Shown: positions 24,355 through 32,312 of the stretch, piece by piece
Layout of the letters: each line of letters begins with the position of its first letter
How positions within the stretch are numbered: the stretch's first letter is position 1
NCBI GenBank assembly: GCA_022798895.1
Contig: JAAWNJ010000009.1
Location: forward strand, 1 to 38,378
From: Clostridia bacterium
Lineage (GTDB): Bacteria; Bacillota; Clostridia; TANB77; CAG-508
Direction of reading: 5' to 3'
DNA: 38,378 bases
Translations under genes and position numbers: made by a program
The notes under the pieces: generated by a model
Told to the model about the DNA's origin: nothing
Database searches by the model: none
Seen by the model: only the letters and a program-made list of their open reading frames with translations

Positions 24355-27300
24355 ATGTTAAGAAAAAATGTAGAAAACGAAAAAAGTCCAATCAAGTTTT
24401 TGGCAAAAACATTGATATGCTTCTTCGTATTTTTTATGTTATTTTTTATAATTCAAGGAAATGGAACTTTAGCAACTACAGCTAAAATTACTGAAGATCC
24501 AAATAAAGGAGAATACTTACGTTTATCAGACGAACTATCAGAAGATAGTATCCCATATCGTAAGGAATCTCATGCAGGATGGGGAACTATTAAAGTAAAT
24601 CAAGATCTTAATGGAAATAAGCTAGCAATAAAAATTGAGAATGCATTTTATCAATTTGATTATGGTATTTTAGCACATGCATCATCAGAAGTATATTATG
24701 ACGTTAGTGAATATAGCGAAAAATATCCATATTTAACATTATATGTAGGTATGAACCAAACTTCAAGTTCAGGTAATGGTGTTAAAGTATATATTTATAC
24801 ATCTGATAAAGATCAATTTTATCCAAGTGGTGCACAAAACTGGACACTAAAAAACACTGAAACAGCAGATAGGGTAGTTATGCCAGGACAAAATGCAGTA
24901 TTTGAAAAAATAGATATTAGAGGAGCAAAATATATAAGACTTCAAGCATATGATAATGGAAGTAATGGAAATGATCATGTTGCATATGTAGAGCCAATGC
25001 TTATTACAGAAAACTATAAAGAGGATGCAGGTAGTGATATTAACATCAAAACAGTAGCAGAATATGATGAAATATTAAAAAGCAAAGAATTAGCTGAGAT
25101 TACCTCAGGAGAATATGAATTAACATTATTACAAAGAGAATTAGTAAATAAAGTAGGAGAATATGCTTTAAAAAGATATTTGAAAGAAAGTGATGATAAT
25201 CAAGAAACACTTACATGGTTAATGAATGATGTAGACACATTACGTCTTTATATATCAGGAGGAGAACCAAATGGAGCAAGTTATTTTAATTCTTTAACAC
25301 AACTTACTAGACTATTGAAAGCATATAAAAGTGACTTTGATGATAAAACTTCAATATCAGATGCAGGTATCAAACTTTTAGAGAAAAAAGGTTTGAATTG
25401 GGATACAACTAAGGGAAGTTTATATAAAAGAATGGCAATAACACTTTCATTAACACACTCTGCAAGAGTAAATTTATGGATGCAAGCTTCAGAACACAAT
25501 TTATCAGATGCAGTAGATCGTTACAAAATTTATAAAGATTTATATAATAATGGACAATTCAAAGCTACTGATGCAGTCAATATAACACCATGGTTTGAAA
25601 CCTTTAGTATTGAAGAAATGAGATGGGTTTTAGGTACAAATATTGATGATGAAGAAATTGTATGGTTAAATGAATATACTCAATCAAAAATAGATAAAAA
25701 TCCAGGAAGTGCATGGGGATTATTAACTCCACACTCTTATATGGCTTATGTATGGCCTAACTATTCAAATCCAGTTTATTATGATGAGGCAAATAAAGAC
25801 TATTTTAATGAATTATTTGCAGTAGAAAAGAAGAATGCAGATGGAACAGTTACAAAAAAGGGTTTATTTGATTATATACCTTATAGAAATGGTACACCAT
25901 ATACTTACAAATTATGGATGAACTTTAGAAATAAATTTGGTACTGGTGCAGTTTGTGGTGGTATATCAAAATCAGGACATTGTATCCGCGGGGTGCATGC
26001 AATACCATCAGCAGTTATTGGTCAACCAGGGCACGCAGCAATTCTTTACTATACCCAAAATACAGAAGGAAAAGGATATTGGGGAATTGATAATGACGTA
26101 TCTGGATGGAACTACTCAGAAAAAGGTGAAAGAATGCCTTTAGGATGGGGAAATGATAGAACTTATGTAAGGGGTTACAATGTACCATATGTTATATTAG
26201 CCCAAGAAGCATTAAATGATTATGAAAATTTGGAAAAAGCAGAAAAACTTGTAAAATTGGCAGATGTTTATAAAGATGACAAAGCAAAACAAGAACAAAT
26301 TTACAGAGAAGCAATTAAAGTTCAATCTATTAACTTAGATGCATGGGCAGGACTTGCTAAATTATATGTAAATGATGAAACTAAAACAGAGGAAGATTAT
26401 TACAACTTAGAAAAGGAAATGATGGAAGCTTTAAAATATTTCCCATTCCCAATGTATAATTTATCAAACTATATTAAAACAAAAATAACAAGTGTTGAAT
26501 ATTCTTTCAAATTTACAGTATTACAAGCAAAAATATTAAATGAAGCAAAAGATTATAAAGGTTCAGCAGTATTACAACCAAATTTAACAAGAGGATTTGC
26601 AGCACATTTATTAGGTCAAATAGATACTAGTTTAGCAAGTTTCTCATTTGATGGAGAAGATGCAGGAAAAATTGTATTATCAAGTCGTTTTGATGGAAAT
26701 GGTGTTCGTTGGGACTACAGTTTAGATGGAAAACAGACTTGGAATGAAGTTGCATTTGATGCACAAGAAGAACACAAGTTGCAATTAACAACAAAAGAAT
26801 TAAATGATATTACAGCTGAAAATGATATTTATGTTCATATTGTTGGTGCAAATTATAGTGAGGAAAATTTATACAAAATTGATATTTTTGAATCAGCAGG
26901 TTTACCAAGTACTTTATATGCAAATGATTTAGAAAATAAATTAATTGCATCAGTACCTAGTATGCAATGGAAATATAGAGAGGAAGATGACTGGACTTTC
27001 TATAGTGATGAAGAACCAGATTTAACAGGCAATAAAACAGTTATTGTTAGAATGGGAAGAACGGGAACATATTTGGAAAGTAAAACAAGTACAACTTATG
27101 AATTTACAACAAACATTGAGCAAAATGCTAGAAAATATATTCCAATTGAGCATTTATCTATTCATGGTGTTTCAACAGAAGCAACCTCAAATGGAGGCGC
27201 AGCAGTAAATGGTATTGATGGAAATATGAACACAAGATATCACTCAGCATGGAATGGTAGCGATACACAAAGATATATTATTGTAAAGATAGATAGACCA

Positions 27301-28692
27301 GTTTATCTTTCAGCAGTAGAGTATGTTCCAGCAGCTGGTGGAAATGGTAAAATTGTAGATGGAACTATTTGGGGAAGTATGGATGGCGAAAACTGGGAAA
27401 TGTTAACTAGCCAAAAGAACTTAACATACAATCCTTCAAATGTTGCTACAAATGAGCAAGCTAAAGCTAATACAAAACCTTTTGAAATAGAAAGTTTAAG
27501 AAAAGTACAATATGTTAAGATTGTAGCAGATAGAACAAATGGAAATTGGTTTGCTGCGAGAATGTTTAACTTCTATGAAAGTACAGAAGTATCAGCTATG
27601 TTCTCATTTGATGGTGCTAATGCAGGAAAAATTATATTAGCAGATGAATATCAAAATGTAAATTGGCAATATTGTATTGATGGAGCTAACTGGAAAAATG
27701 GAAATGGAGCAAGTTATCAATTATCAAGAGAAGAGTTAGAACAAGTTAATGAAAATGATAATATCAAGATTCGTTTTGATGGAAATCAAGCTGTGCATAC
27801 TATTAACATTCAAAAGGGAAGTGCCATAGAACAAAATGTTTATGTAAATGATTGGGAAAATAGATTAATAGGAATAGCTAACATTGATAGATTAGAATGG
27901 AAATTAGCAAATAGTGAAGAGTGGACATCTTACCAAGAACAAGAACCAATCGTAAGAGGTGAGAATACACTTCTTATTAGAACAAAGGCAACTGGTATTT
28001 ATGCAGCAAGTGATGTTACAGAGTATGAATTTACAGAAGATGCTGATACAGAAACAGCAAAATATATACCAATTAAACATTTATCTATCCATGGATATTC
28101 AAGCCAATCAAAAGACAGTAAAAGACCATTTTATGCACCAAATGCAATTGATGGAAATAGAAATACATTATGGCATACAGATTTTGCAGTATCTATTGAA
28201 GGACAAAGAGCTTATATTACTATCAAATTAGATAGTTCAAAATATATTTCTGCTATGGAGTTTGTTCAAAAGAAATATAAAGTGGATGATCCATGCCTTA
28301 TTCAAAATATGATTGTATCTGTAAGCAGTGATGGGGAAAATTGGATAGAGATTGGTAGAAAAGAAAATTGTGAGCAAGATGAAGAGTTTAAGAGAATTGA
28401 CTTTGCAGAAAGAATGGAAGCTCAATATGTTAAACTAGAAATGGAAACTTATGATATGTTTGCATCACTTGCCATGGTAAACCTATATGAAGATACAACT
28501 AAGATTGAAAAGGTAAAAGGTGACATTGATGGTGATGGAAGATTAACTGTTAATGATATTGCATTATTAAAATTACATTTAATCGATATAGAACTTCTAG
28601 AAGGTGAACAATTAGAAGTAGCAGATATAGACGGAGACGGAAGAATTTCTATTAATGATATGGCTCAAATGAAATTAAAATTACTGGAGTAA
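24355..28692 (+). CDS. Giant secreted dockerin protein: NPCBM, transglutaminase-like domain, TPR-like, two F5/8C modules
   Basis: 1445 aa with a signal segment (about 17-42). An NPCBM-like sugar-binding domain covers about 50-222 (YGILAHASSEVYYDVSEYSEKYPYL). A large helical region leads to a papain/transglutaminase-like core. Its candidate triad is C534 (GTGAVCGGISK), H560 (IGQPGHAAILYY) and D579 (GYWGIDNDV). A TPR-like helical stretch follows at about 625-750. Then come two copies of a roughly 320-residue unit (starting near 756 and 1078), each a beta-rich FSFDGxxAGKI module followed by an F5/8 type C discoidin-like domain (YIPIxHLSIHG). The C-terminal dockerin (1389-1445) has two intact calcium loops, GDIDGDGRLTVNDI and ADIDGDGRISINDM. 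No glycosidase or HExxH motif was seen. It may be a protease, amidase or transglutaminase acting on glycoproteins or wall material; the substrate is unknown. Confidence 0.85.
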   Translation: MLRKNVENEKSPIKFLAKTLICFFVFFMLFFIIQGNGTLATTAKITEDPNKGEYLRLSDELSEDSIPYRKESHAGWGTIKVNQDLNGNKLAIKIENAFYQFDYGILAHASSEVYYDVSEYSEKYPYLTLYVGMNQTSSSGNGVKVYIYTSDKDQFYPSGAQNWTLKNTETADRVVMPGQNAVFEKIDIRGAKYIRLQAYDNGSNGNDHVAYVEPMLITENYKEDAGSDINIKTVAEYDEILKSKELAEITSGEYELTLLQRELVNKVGEYALKRYLKESDDNQETLTWLMNDVDTLRLYISGGEPNGASYFNSLTQLTRLLKAYKSDFDDKTSISDAGIKLLEKKGLNWDTTKGSLYKRMAITLSLTHSARVNLWMQASEHNLSDAVDRYKIYKDLYNNGQFKATDAVNITPWFETFSIEEMRWVLGTNIDDEEIVWLNEYTQSKIDKNPGSAWGLLTPHSYMAYVWPNYSNPVYYDEANKDYFNELFAVEKKNADGTVTKKGLFDYIPYRNGTPYTYKLWMNFRNKFGTGAVCGGISKSGHCIRGVHAIPSAVIGQPGHAAILYYTQNTEGKGYWGIDNDVSGWNYSEKGERMPLGWGNDRTYVRGYNVPYVILAQEALNDYENLEKAEKLVKLADVYKDDKAKQEQIYREAIKVQSINLDAWAGLAKLYVNDETKTEEDYYNLEKEMMEALKYFPFPMYNLSNYIKTKITSVEYSFKFTVLQAKILNEAKDYKGSAVLQPNLTRGFAAHLLGQIDTSLASFSFDGEDAGKIVLSSRFDGNGVRWDYSLDGKQTWNEVAFDAQEEHKLQLTTKELNDITAENDIYVHIVGANYSEENLYKIDIFESAGLPSTLYANDLENKLIASVPSMQWKYREEDDWTFYSDEEPDLTGNKTVIVRMGRTGTYLESKTSTTYEFTTNIEQNARKYIPIEHLSIHGVSTEATSNGGAAVNGIDGNMNTRYHSAWNGSDTQRYIIVKIDRPVYLSAVEYVPAAGGNGKIVDGTIWGSMDGENWEMLTSQKNLTYNPSNVATNEQAKANTKPFEIESLRKVQYVKIVADRTNGNWFAARMFNFYESTEVSAMFSFDGANAGKIILADEYQNVNWQYCIDGANWKNGNGASYQLSREELEQVNENDNIKIRFDGNQAVHTINIQKGSAIEQNVYVNDWENRLIGIANIDRLEWKLANSEEWTSYQEQEPIVRGENTLLIRTKATGIYAASDVTEYEFTEDADTETAKYIPIKHLSIHGYSSQSKDSKRPFYAPNAIDGNRNTLWHTDFAVSIEGQRAYITIKLDSSKYISAMEFVQKKYKVDDPCLIQNMIVSVSSDGENWIEIGRKENCEQDEEFKRIDFAERMEAQYVKLEMETYDMFASLAMVNLYEDTTKIEKVKGDIDGDGRLTVNDIALLKLHLIDIELLEGEQLEVADIDGDGRISINDMAQMKLKLLE

Positions 28693-28708
28693 TTAAGGTT
28701 AGTTAAAT

Positions 28709-28741
28709 AAGGACTGCTAAGAAAATAGTAGTCCTTATTTT
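28709..28741 (+). terminator. Terminator after the 1445-aa gene
   Basis: AAGGACTGCTA pairs with TAGTAGTCCTT (one G-U) around a 6-nt loop and runs into ATTTT. Confidence 0.85.
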
Positions 28742-28819
28742 GAGGCTATAGATTTTTTTTCGGTTATATGATACAATACTAAAATAGAAATTACTTACAT
28801 GATTAAAGGGAATAAACTA

Positions 28820-29215
28820 TTGAAATTTTCACTAGTTAAAGAGGTAAATAAATCGATGGATGAAAATAATGTAAGAGAAAAATATATATAAAATTTAAAT
28901 AAAGAGTATACATTTTCAAAAGATGGTTTTGACGTTACTCTTCCTAATATAGCTAACAATGAAATAAGTATATGCTTTGTAGATGTAAAAGTAGAGAGAA
29001 CTACTTATTGCATACTAGATAGAAGTACTATATTTTATTATATTATTAATGGAGATGGCGAATTTGAAATAGATAGTGATAAAGTAAAGGGTGCAAAAAA
29101 TGATTTAATTGAAATTTTACCAAAACAGAAATATAGTTATAAAGGTAATATGAAAATGTTAGAGATTCAGTCAAATCAATTTGATGAAACTGAAGTTCAT
29201 GAGTTGGAAAAATAG
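28820..29215 (+). pseudogene. Cupin-like protein gene with a premature stop
   Basis: A continuous frame of 131 codons begins at TTG (28820), with AAAGGGA just upstream, and ends TAG at 29213-29215. It is broken only by TAA at 28889-28891 (codon 24). Behind the stop it encodes a small beta-rich protein (TTYCILDRSTIFYYIINGDGEFEID ... NDLIEILPKQKYSYKG), the pattern of a cupin barrel with its G-x-G-x-F segment. The ORF track omits it because no start follows the stop. It is probably inactive unless the stop is an error. It lies just upstream of the RhuM remnant, suggesting local decay. Confidence 0.65.
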
Positions 29216-29283
29216 AGAAAAGATAAAGGTATTCAAGTAAGATATGATAAAGAAACTTTATGGATGATATGGGAGAAGTATAG
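29216..29283 (+). pseudogene. Remnant of a second RhuM-like gene
   Basis: Directly after the cupin frame, KGIQVRYDKETLWM resembles the N-terminal NGIEVRFEDGDLWI of the intact RhuM gene that follows. It then breaks off into the 29-nt repeat. This suggests an older, internally deleted copy. Confidence 0.5.
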
Positions 29284-29295
29284 ATGAGTGAAAAT
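29267..29295 (+). repeat. Direct repeat, left copy, spanning the RhuM start
   Basis: A 29-nt segment containing GGGAG and TATAGATGAGTGAAAAT recurs at 30288-30316 with one mismatch. It includes ribosome site and first codons (MSEN) of the RhuM gene. Confidence 0.9.
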
Positions 29296-30312
29296 TTTAT
29301 GATAAGAAGTACTAGTGCAGAATTTTTAATATTTGATAGACAAATTCATAGAAATGGCATTGAGGTTAGATTTGAAGATGGAGATTTATGGATAACGCAA
29401 AAAGCTTTAGGCGAACTATATAATACTTCTAAACAAGATATTAGTTATCATTTAAAGAATATATTTGATGAATATGAATTGGATGAAAATTCAGTTGTCA
29501 AAAAATATTTGACAACTGCTTCTGATGGTAAAAACTATAAAACAAATTATTATAATCTAGATGCAATTATTTCTGTTGGTTATAGAGTTAATTCTGATAG
29601 GGCAATTCAATTTAGACGATGGGCAACAAATATTTTAAAAGAGTTTTCTATAAAAGGTTATAAAATAGATAAAAAAAGGATGGAAAATGGAACATTTTTT
29701 GATGAGGATTATTTTGAAACACTACTTGCAGAAATAAGAGAAATAAGATTATCAGAAAGAAGATTTTATCAAAAAATTACTGATATTTATGCTACTAGCA
29801 TTGATTATGATAGCAAATCTCCTATTACAATAAAATTTTTCAAAAAAGTCCAAAACAAAATGCACTATGCGATATCCAATCAAACAGCTGCTGAAATTAT
29901 ATATAATAGAGCAGATGCAGAAAAAGAACATATGAATTTAACATCTTGGAAAAACTCTCCTAATGGTAAAATATTAGAAACTGATGTTATAATTGCAAAA
30001 AACTATTTAACAAAAGAAGAGCTAGAAGGATTAGAACTCATTGTTTCATCTTTCTTAGATTTGGCAGAATCAAGAGCAAAAAGAAATATTCCTATGTCAA
30101 TGGAAGATTGGAGTGGTTTGTTAGATAAATATTTATTACTCGATAATAGAGATATATTAAAGGATGCCGGAAAAATATCACATGAAATAGCATGCGATAA
30201 GGCGCTTACTGAGTTTGAAAAATATAGAATAAAACAAGATAAATTATATAAATCAGATTTTGATTTATTATTAGAAGAAACTGAAACATATGGGAGTAGT
30301 ATAGATGAGTGA
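29284..30312 (+). CDS. RhuM family protein
   Basis: 342 aa matching the RhuM (virulence RhuM) family: GIEVRFEDGDLWITQKALGELYNTSKQDISYHLKNIF, then YNLDAIISVGYRVNSDRAIQFRRWATNILKEF and the C-terminal ISNQTAAEIIYNRADAEKEHMNL with YLTKEELEGLELIVSSFLDLAESRA. The N-terminus resembles a DNA-binding Bro/KilA-type helix-turn-helix module, and the family is often found on genomic islands near restriction systems. Molecular function is not established. The gene is flanked by 29-nt direct repeats and overlaps the rbgA start by 8 nt. It therefore seems to have been inserted or duplicated in front of rbgA, providing it with a start site. GGGAG lies 9 nt before the ATG. Confidence 0.85.
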   Translation: MSENFMIRSTSAEFLIFDRQIHRNGIEVRFEDGDLWITQKALGELYNTSKQDISYHLKNIFDEYELDENSVVKKYLTTASDGKNYKTNYYNLDAIISVGYRVNSDRAIQFRRWATNILKEFSIKGYKIDKKRMENGTFFDEDYFETLLAEIREIRLSERRFYQKITDIYATSIDYDSKSPITIKFFKKVQNKMHYAISNQTAAEIIYNRADAEKEHMNLTSWKNSPNGKILETDVIIAKNYLTKEELEGLELIVSSFLDLAESRAKRNIPMSMEDWSGLLDKYLLLDNRDILKDAGKISHEIACDKALTEFEKYRIKQDKLYKSDFDLLLEETETYGSSIDE

Positions 30313-30316
30313 AAAT
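30288..30316 (+). repeat. Direct repeat, right copy, spanning the rbgA start
   Basis: The copy at the RhuM/rbgA junction differs from the left copy at one base (GGGAGT for GGGAGA). It provides the ribosome site and MSEN start of rbgA. Confidence 0.9.
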
Positions 30317-31213
30317 AAAACCAATATTAATTGGTACCCAGGACATATGGCGAAGACAAAAAGACAAATTATAGAAGATTTAAAATTAATTGATATTGTA
30401 GCAGAAATTATGGATAGTCGTATTCCAGTTTCTAGCCAAAATCCTGATATTCAAGAAATAATCAAAGACAAAAAAAGACTTATTATTTTAAATAAGTCAG
30501 ATTTGGCTTGTGAGCAAGAAAATAGAAAATGGATAGAGTACTTTAAAAGTAAAAAAATCCCAGCAGTATTAGTAGATTCAGTATCAGGAAAAGGAATTCA
30601 AGAAGTACTTCAAAAAATAGTAGAGATTTATGACGAAGAGAAATATCAAACAAAAGGAAGAATAGGGAAATCTATTCGAGTGATGATATTAGGAATTCCA
30701 AATGTGGGGAAATCTTCTTTTATTAATCGAATTGCAAAAAGAAATACTGCACAGGTTGGTAATAAACCAGGGGTAACTAGACAAAAGCAATGGATAAAAG
30801 TATCAGAACAAATAGAATTATTAGATACACCAGGTGTATTATGGCCAAAGTTAGGAAATCAAGAAGTAGCTTTGAATTTGGCTTATACAGGAACTATTAA
30901 AGATGACATTTTATCTACTTTGGATATAGGATATGAATTATTAAAAGTACTACAAAGTAACTACTTATCTAATTTACAAGAGAGATATAAATTGCAAGAA
31001 AATGAAATAGAAGATATTTTGAAAAATAGAGATTTAGAAGAAAATGAAAAAATAGTAGAATTCATGAATTTAATTGGAAAAAAACGTGGAGCAGTTATTT
31101 CAGGTGGAGAAATAGATTTAGAAAGAGTTGCTAGCATAATATTAGACGATTTTAGAAGCGGAAAGTTAGGAAGAATTACATTAGAAAGTGTTGGTTTAGG
31201 GACGTATCTTTAA
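30305..31213 (+). CDS. rbgA: Ribosome biogenesis GTPase RbgA (YlqF)
   Basis: A circularly permuted GTPase that helps late assembly of the 50S subunit. The motif order shows permutation: the base-recognition motif NKSD (about residue 58) comes before the P-loop GIPNVGKSS, followed by DTPGVLWPK (G3). The N-terminal NWYPGHMAKT is the family hallmark. The C-terminal region is the usual helical RNA-binding part. The gene overlaps RhuM by 8 nt and uses the start inside a direct repeat. The last nine codons (ESVGLGTYL region) lie inside a mobile-looking inverted repeat, so the natural C-terminus may have been replaced. The length, 302 aa, is slightly above the usual 280-290. Confidence 0.95.
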   Translation: MSENKTNINWYPGHMAKTKRQIIEDLKLIDIVAEIMDSRIPVSSQNPDIQEIIKDKKRLIILNKSDLACEQENRKWIEYFKSKKIPAVLVDSVSGKGIQEVLQKIVEIYDEEKYQTKGRIGKSIRVMILGIPNVGKSSFINRIAKRNTAQVGNKPGVTRQKQWIKVSEQIELLDTPGVLWPKLGNQEVALNLAYTGTIKDDILSTLDIGYELLKVLQSNYLSNLQERYKLQENEIEDILKNRDLEENEKIVEFMNLIGKKRGAVISGGEIDLERVASIILDDFRSGKLGRITLESVGLGTYL

Positions 31214-31296
31214 CTGACGCTTTTAGAAAAATAATAATATGATAGAGTAATTTGAAAAGTGTTGGTTAAAGGTACGTCCCTAAACTGACACTTGAC
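31185..31296. repeat. Inverted-repeat (MITE/REP-like) element overlapping the rbgA 3' end
   Basis: Two arms of about 40 nt (31185-31224 and 31255-31296) are imperfect reverse complements with about seven mismatches. The core TTTAGGGACGTATCTTTAA is opposite TTAAAGGTACGTCCCTAAA with one mismatch. About 30 AT-rich bases lie between. The arm ends (GTGTTGG, CTGAC) repeat in direct orientation. It provides the rbgA stop codon and sits just before mrnC. Confidence 0.8.
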
Positions 31297-31316
31297 GAAA
31301 AGGAGAATTATTTAAT

Positions 31317-31712
31317 TTGGAACTAATAGAAAGAAAAAGAGATATAGATGAAGTAAGGCAAATGTCACCACTAACATGGGCATATGTGGGAGATAGTGTT
31401 TATGAACAATATATTCGTACACACTTAGTGAATACAACAAGATTAAAGCCACATGAATTACATATAAAAGCTATTAAATATGTAAAAGCAAAAGCTCAAG
31501 CAGACATTTTACAAAAGTTAGAAGAAATACTAACAGAAGAAGAAAAGGATATTGTAAGAAGAGGAAGAAATACACAAACACATCATATTGCCAAAAATGC
31601 TTCTGTTCAAGAATATATGTATTCGACAGCATTTGAAGCATTAATAGGATATTTATACTTAACTAAGCAAGATGAGAGACTAAGTGAAATATTAAATAAA
31701 ATTATTGAGTGA
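31317..31712 (+). CDS. mrnC: Mini-ribonuclease III
   Basis: A small RNase III-like nuclease without a dsRNA-binding domain, which matures 23S rRNA ends in Firmicutes. PLTWAYVGDSVYEQYIRTHLV contains the conserved catalytic Asp. RRGRNTQTHHIAKNASVQEYMYSTAFEALIGYLYL carries the family RGRN and the Glu-containing catalytic helix. The start is TTG at 31317 with AAGGAGAA upstream. The length, 131 aa, is typical. It follows rbgA, so two ribosome-maturation genes are adjacent, though the repeat element now lies between them. Confidence 0.95.
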   Translation: MELIERKRDIDEVRQMSPLTWAYVGDSVYEQYIRTHLVNTTRLKPHELHIKAIKYVKAKAQADILQKLEEILTEEEKDIVRRGRNTQTHHIAKNASVQEYMYSTAFEALIGYLYLTKQDERLSEILNKIIE

Positions 31713-31717
31713 AAACA

Positions 31718-31747
31718 TTGACGAAACTACTAAAAATATGGTATAGT
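31718..31747 (+). promoter_or_regulatory. Promoter of tRNA-Glu
   Basis: TTGACG, an 18-bp spacer and TATAGT end 22 bp upstream of the tRNA. Confidence 0.7.
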
Positions 31748-31769
31748 ATTAAAGTAGTTTTGAATATGT

Positions 31770-31844
31770 GGCCCCTTGGTCAAGCGGTTAAGACGCAGCC
31801 CTCTCAAGGCTGAATCATGGGTTCGATTCCCGTAGGGGTCACCA
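31770..31844 (+). tRNA. tRNA-Glu (anticodon CTC)
   Basis: 75 nt with encoded CCA. The acceptor arms GGCCCCT/AGGGGTC pair, and the anticodon stem CAGCC/GGCTG encloses CTCTCAA, giving CTC (reads GAG). The T arm is ATGGGTTCGATTCCCGT. Confidence 0.95.
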
Positions 31845-31852
31845 AATAAAAG

Positions 31853-31892
31853 AAGAAACTGGATTGGCAATGCCTTTCCAGTTTCTTTTTGG
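31853..31892. terminator. Terminator after tRNA-Glu, shared with the convergent 72-aa gene
   Basis: AAGAAACTGGA pairs with TCCAGTTTCTT around a 13-nt loop and runs into TTTTT. It lies between convergent transcripts. A T run on the minus side is less clear. Confidence 0.8.
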
Positions 31893-31900
31893 CTGTTGGT

Positions 31901-32119
31901 TTACTTTTCGATAATAGTGGATGGAGTTTTCTTCTGAGGCTTCTTCTGATGCTTCCTTTGGGACTTTTGCATCAGGGAATAAGCTTTGTAAGCAGTAGTA
32001 CGGGAAGGAACCCGTCCGTTTACTCCAGAAGCCGGAGTCGATGCGTCTTGAACAATTTTGTCAATGATCGATTGGTGGGATGTGCCAAAGATTACCGAGA
32101 GATCTTTCTGAGGATCCAT
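31901..32119 (-). CDS. Small basic orphan protein (72 aa), foreign-looking cassette
   Basis: Unrecognised. I choose the ATG at 32119 (MDPQKDLSV), preceded on the minus strand by GGAGG at 8 nt; the ORF track uses a TTG five codons earlier that overlaps this ribosome site. The protein has an N-terminal half with helix-forming segments (VIFGTSHQSIIDKIVQDA) and a very basic C-terminus (SQRKHQKKPQKKTPS), suggesting nucleic-acid or ribosome contact. That is a guess from charge only. It has its own promoter with a palindrome and a shared hairpin terminator. Codon use (CCG, GCG, GTC, ACC) is unlike the neighbours. It resembles the other orphan cassettes in this window. Confidence 0.65.
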   Translation of the reverse strand: MDPQKDLSVIFGTSHQSIIDKIVQDASTPASGVNGRVPSRTTAYKAYSLMQKSQRKHQKKPQKKTPSTIIEK

Positions 32120-32143
32120 GAAACTAACCTCCAAAATAAAAAT

Positions 32144-32196
32144 ATCACTTATAGTGATGTAATATCTATTATATAAGAAAAATGCAGAAAAGTAAA
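32144..32196 (-). promoter_or_regulatory. Promoter and palindrome of the 72-aa minus-strand gene
   Basis: On the minus strand: TTTACT (32196-32191), 17-bp spacer, perfect TATAAT (32173-32168). The palindrome ATCACT-N3-AGTGAT lies at 32158-32144, at or just after the expected transcript start. Confidence 0.65.
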
Positions 32197-32242
32197 GAAA
32201 AATTCGTACCTACATAAAAAGAAGAAAATTAAAATAAATTAC

Positions 32243-32270
32243 TTGACAAAACATAAATTTGGTATATAAT
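32243..32270 (+). promoter_or_regulatory. recN promoter
   Basis: TTGACA, a 16-bp spacer and TATAAT: both boxes perfect. It lies about 45 bp upstream of recN and divergent from the 72-aa gene promoter. No LexA-like CGAAC site was noticed. Confidence 0.8.
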
Positions 32271-32312
32271 AACAAATATACAAACAATGTTTCGTAAAAA
32301 AAGGAGGGCGTT

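Noticed and set aside
29267-30316. Integrase-type attachment sites flanking RhuM
   Set aside because: The repeats fit att-like duplication by length, but no integrase or recombinase gene is present, so tandem duplication is at least as likely.
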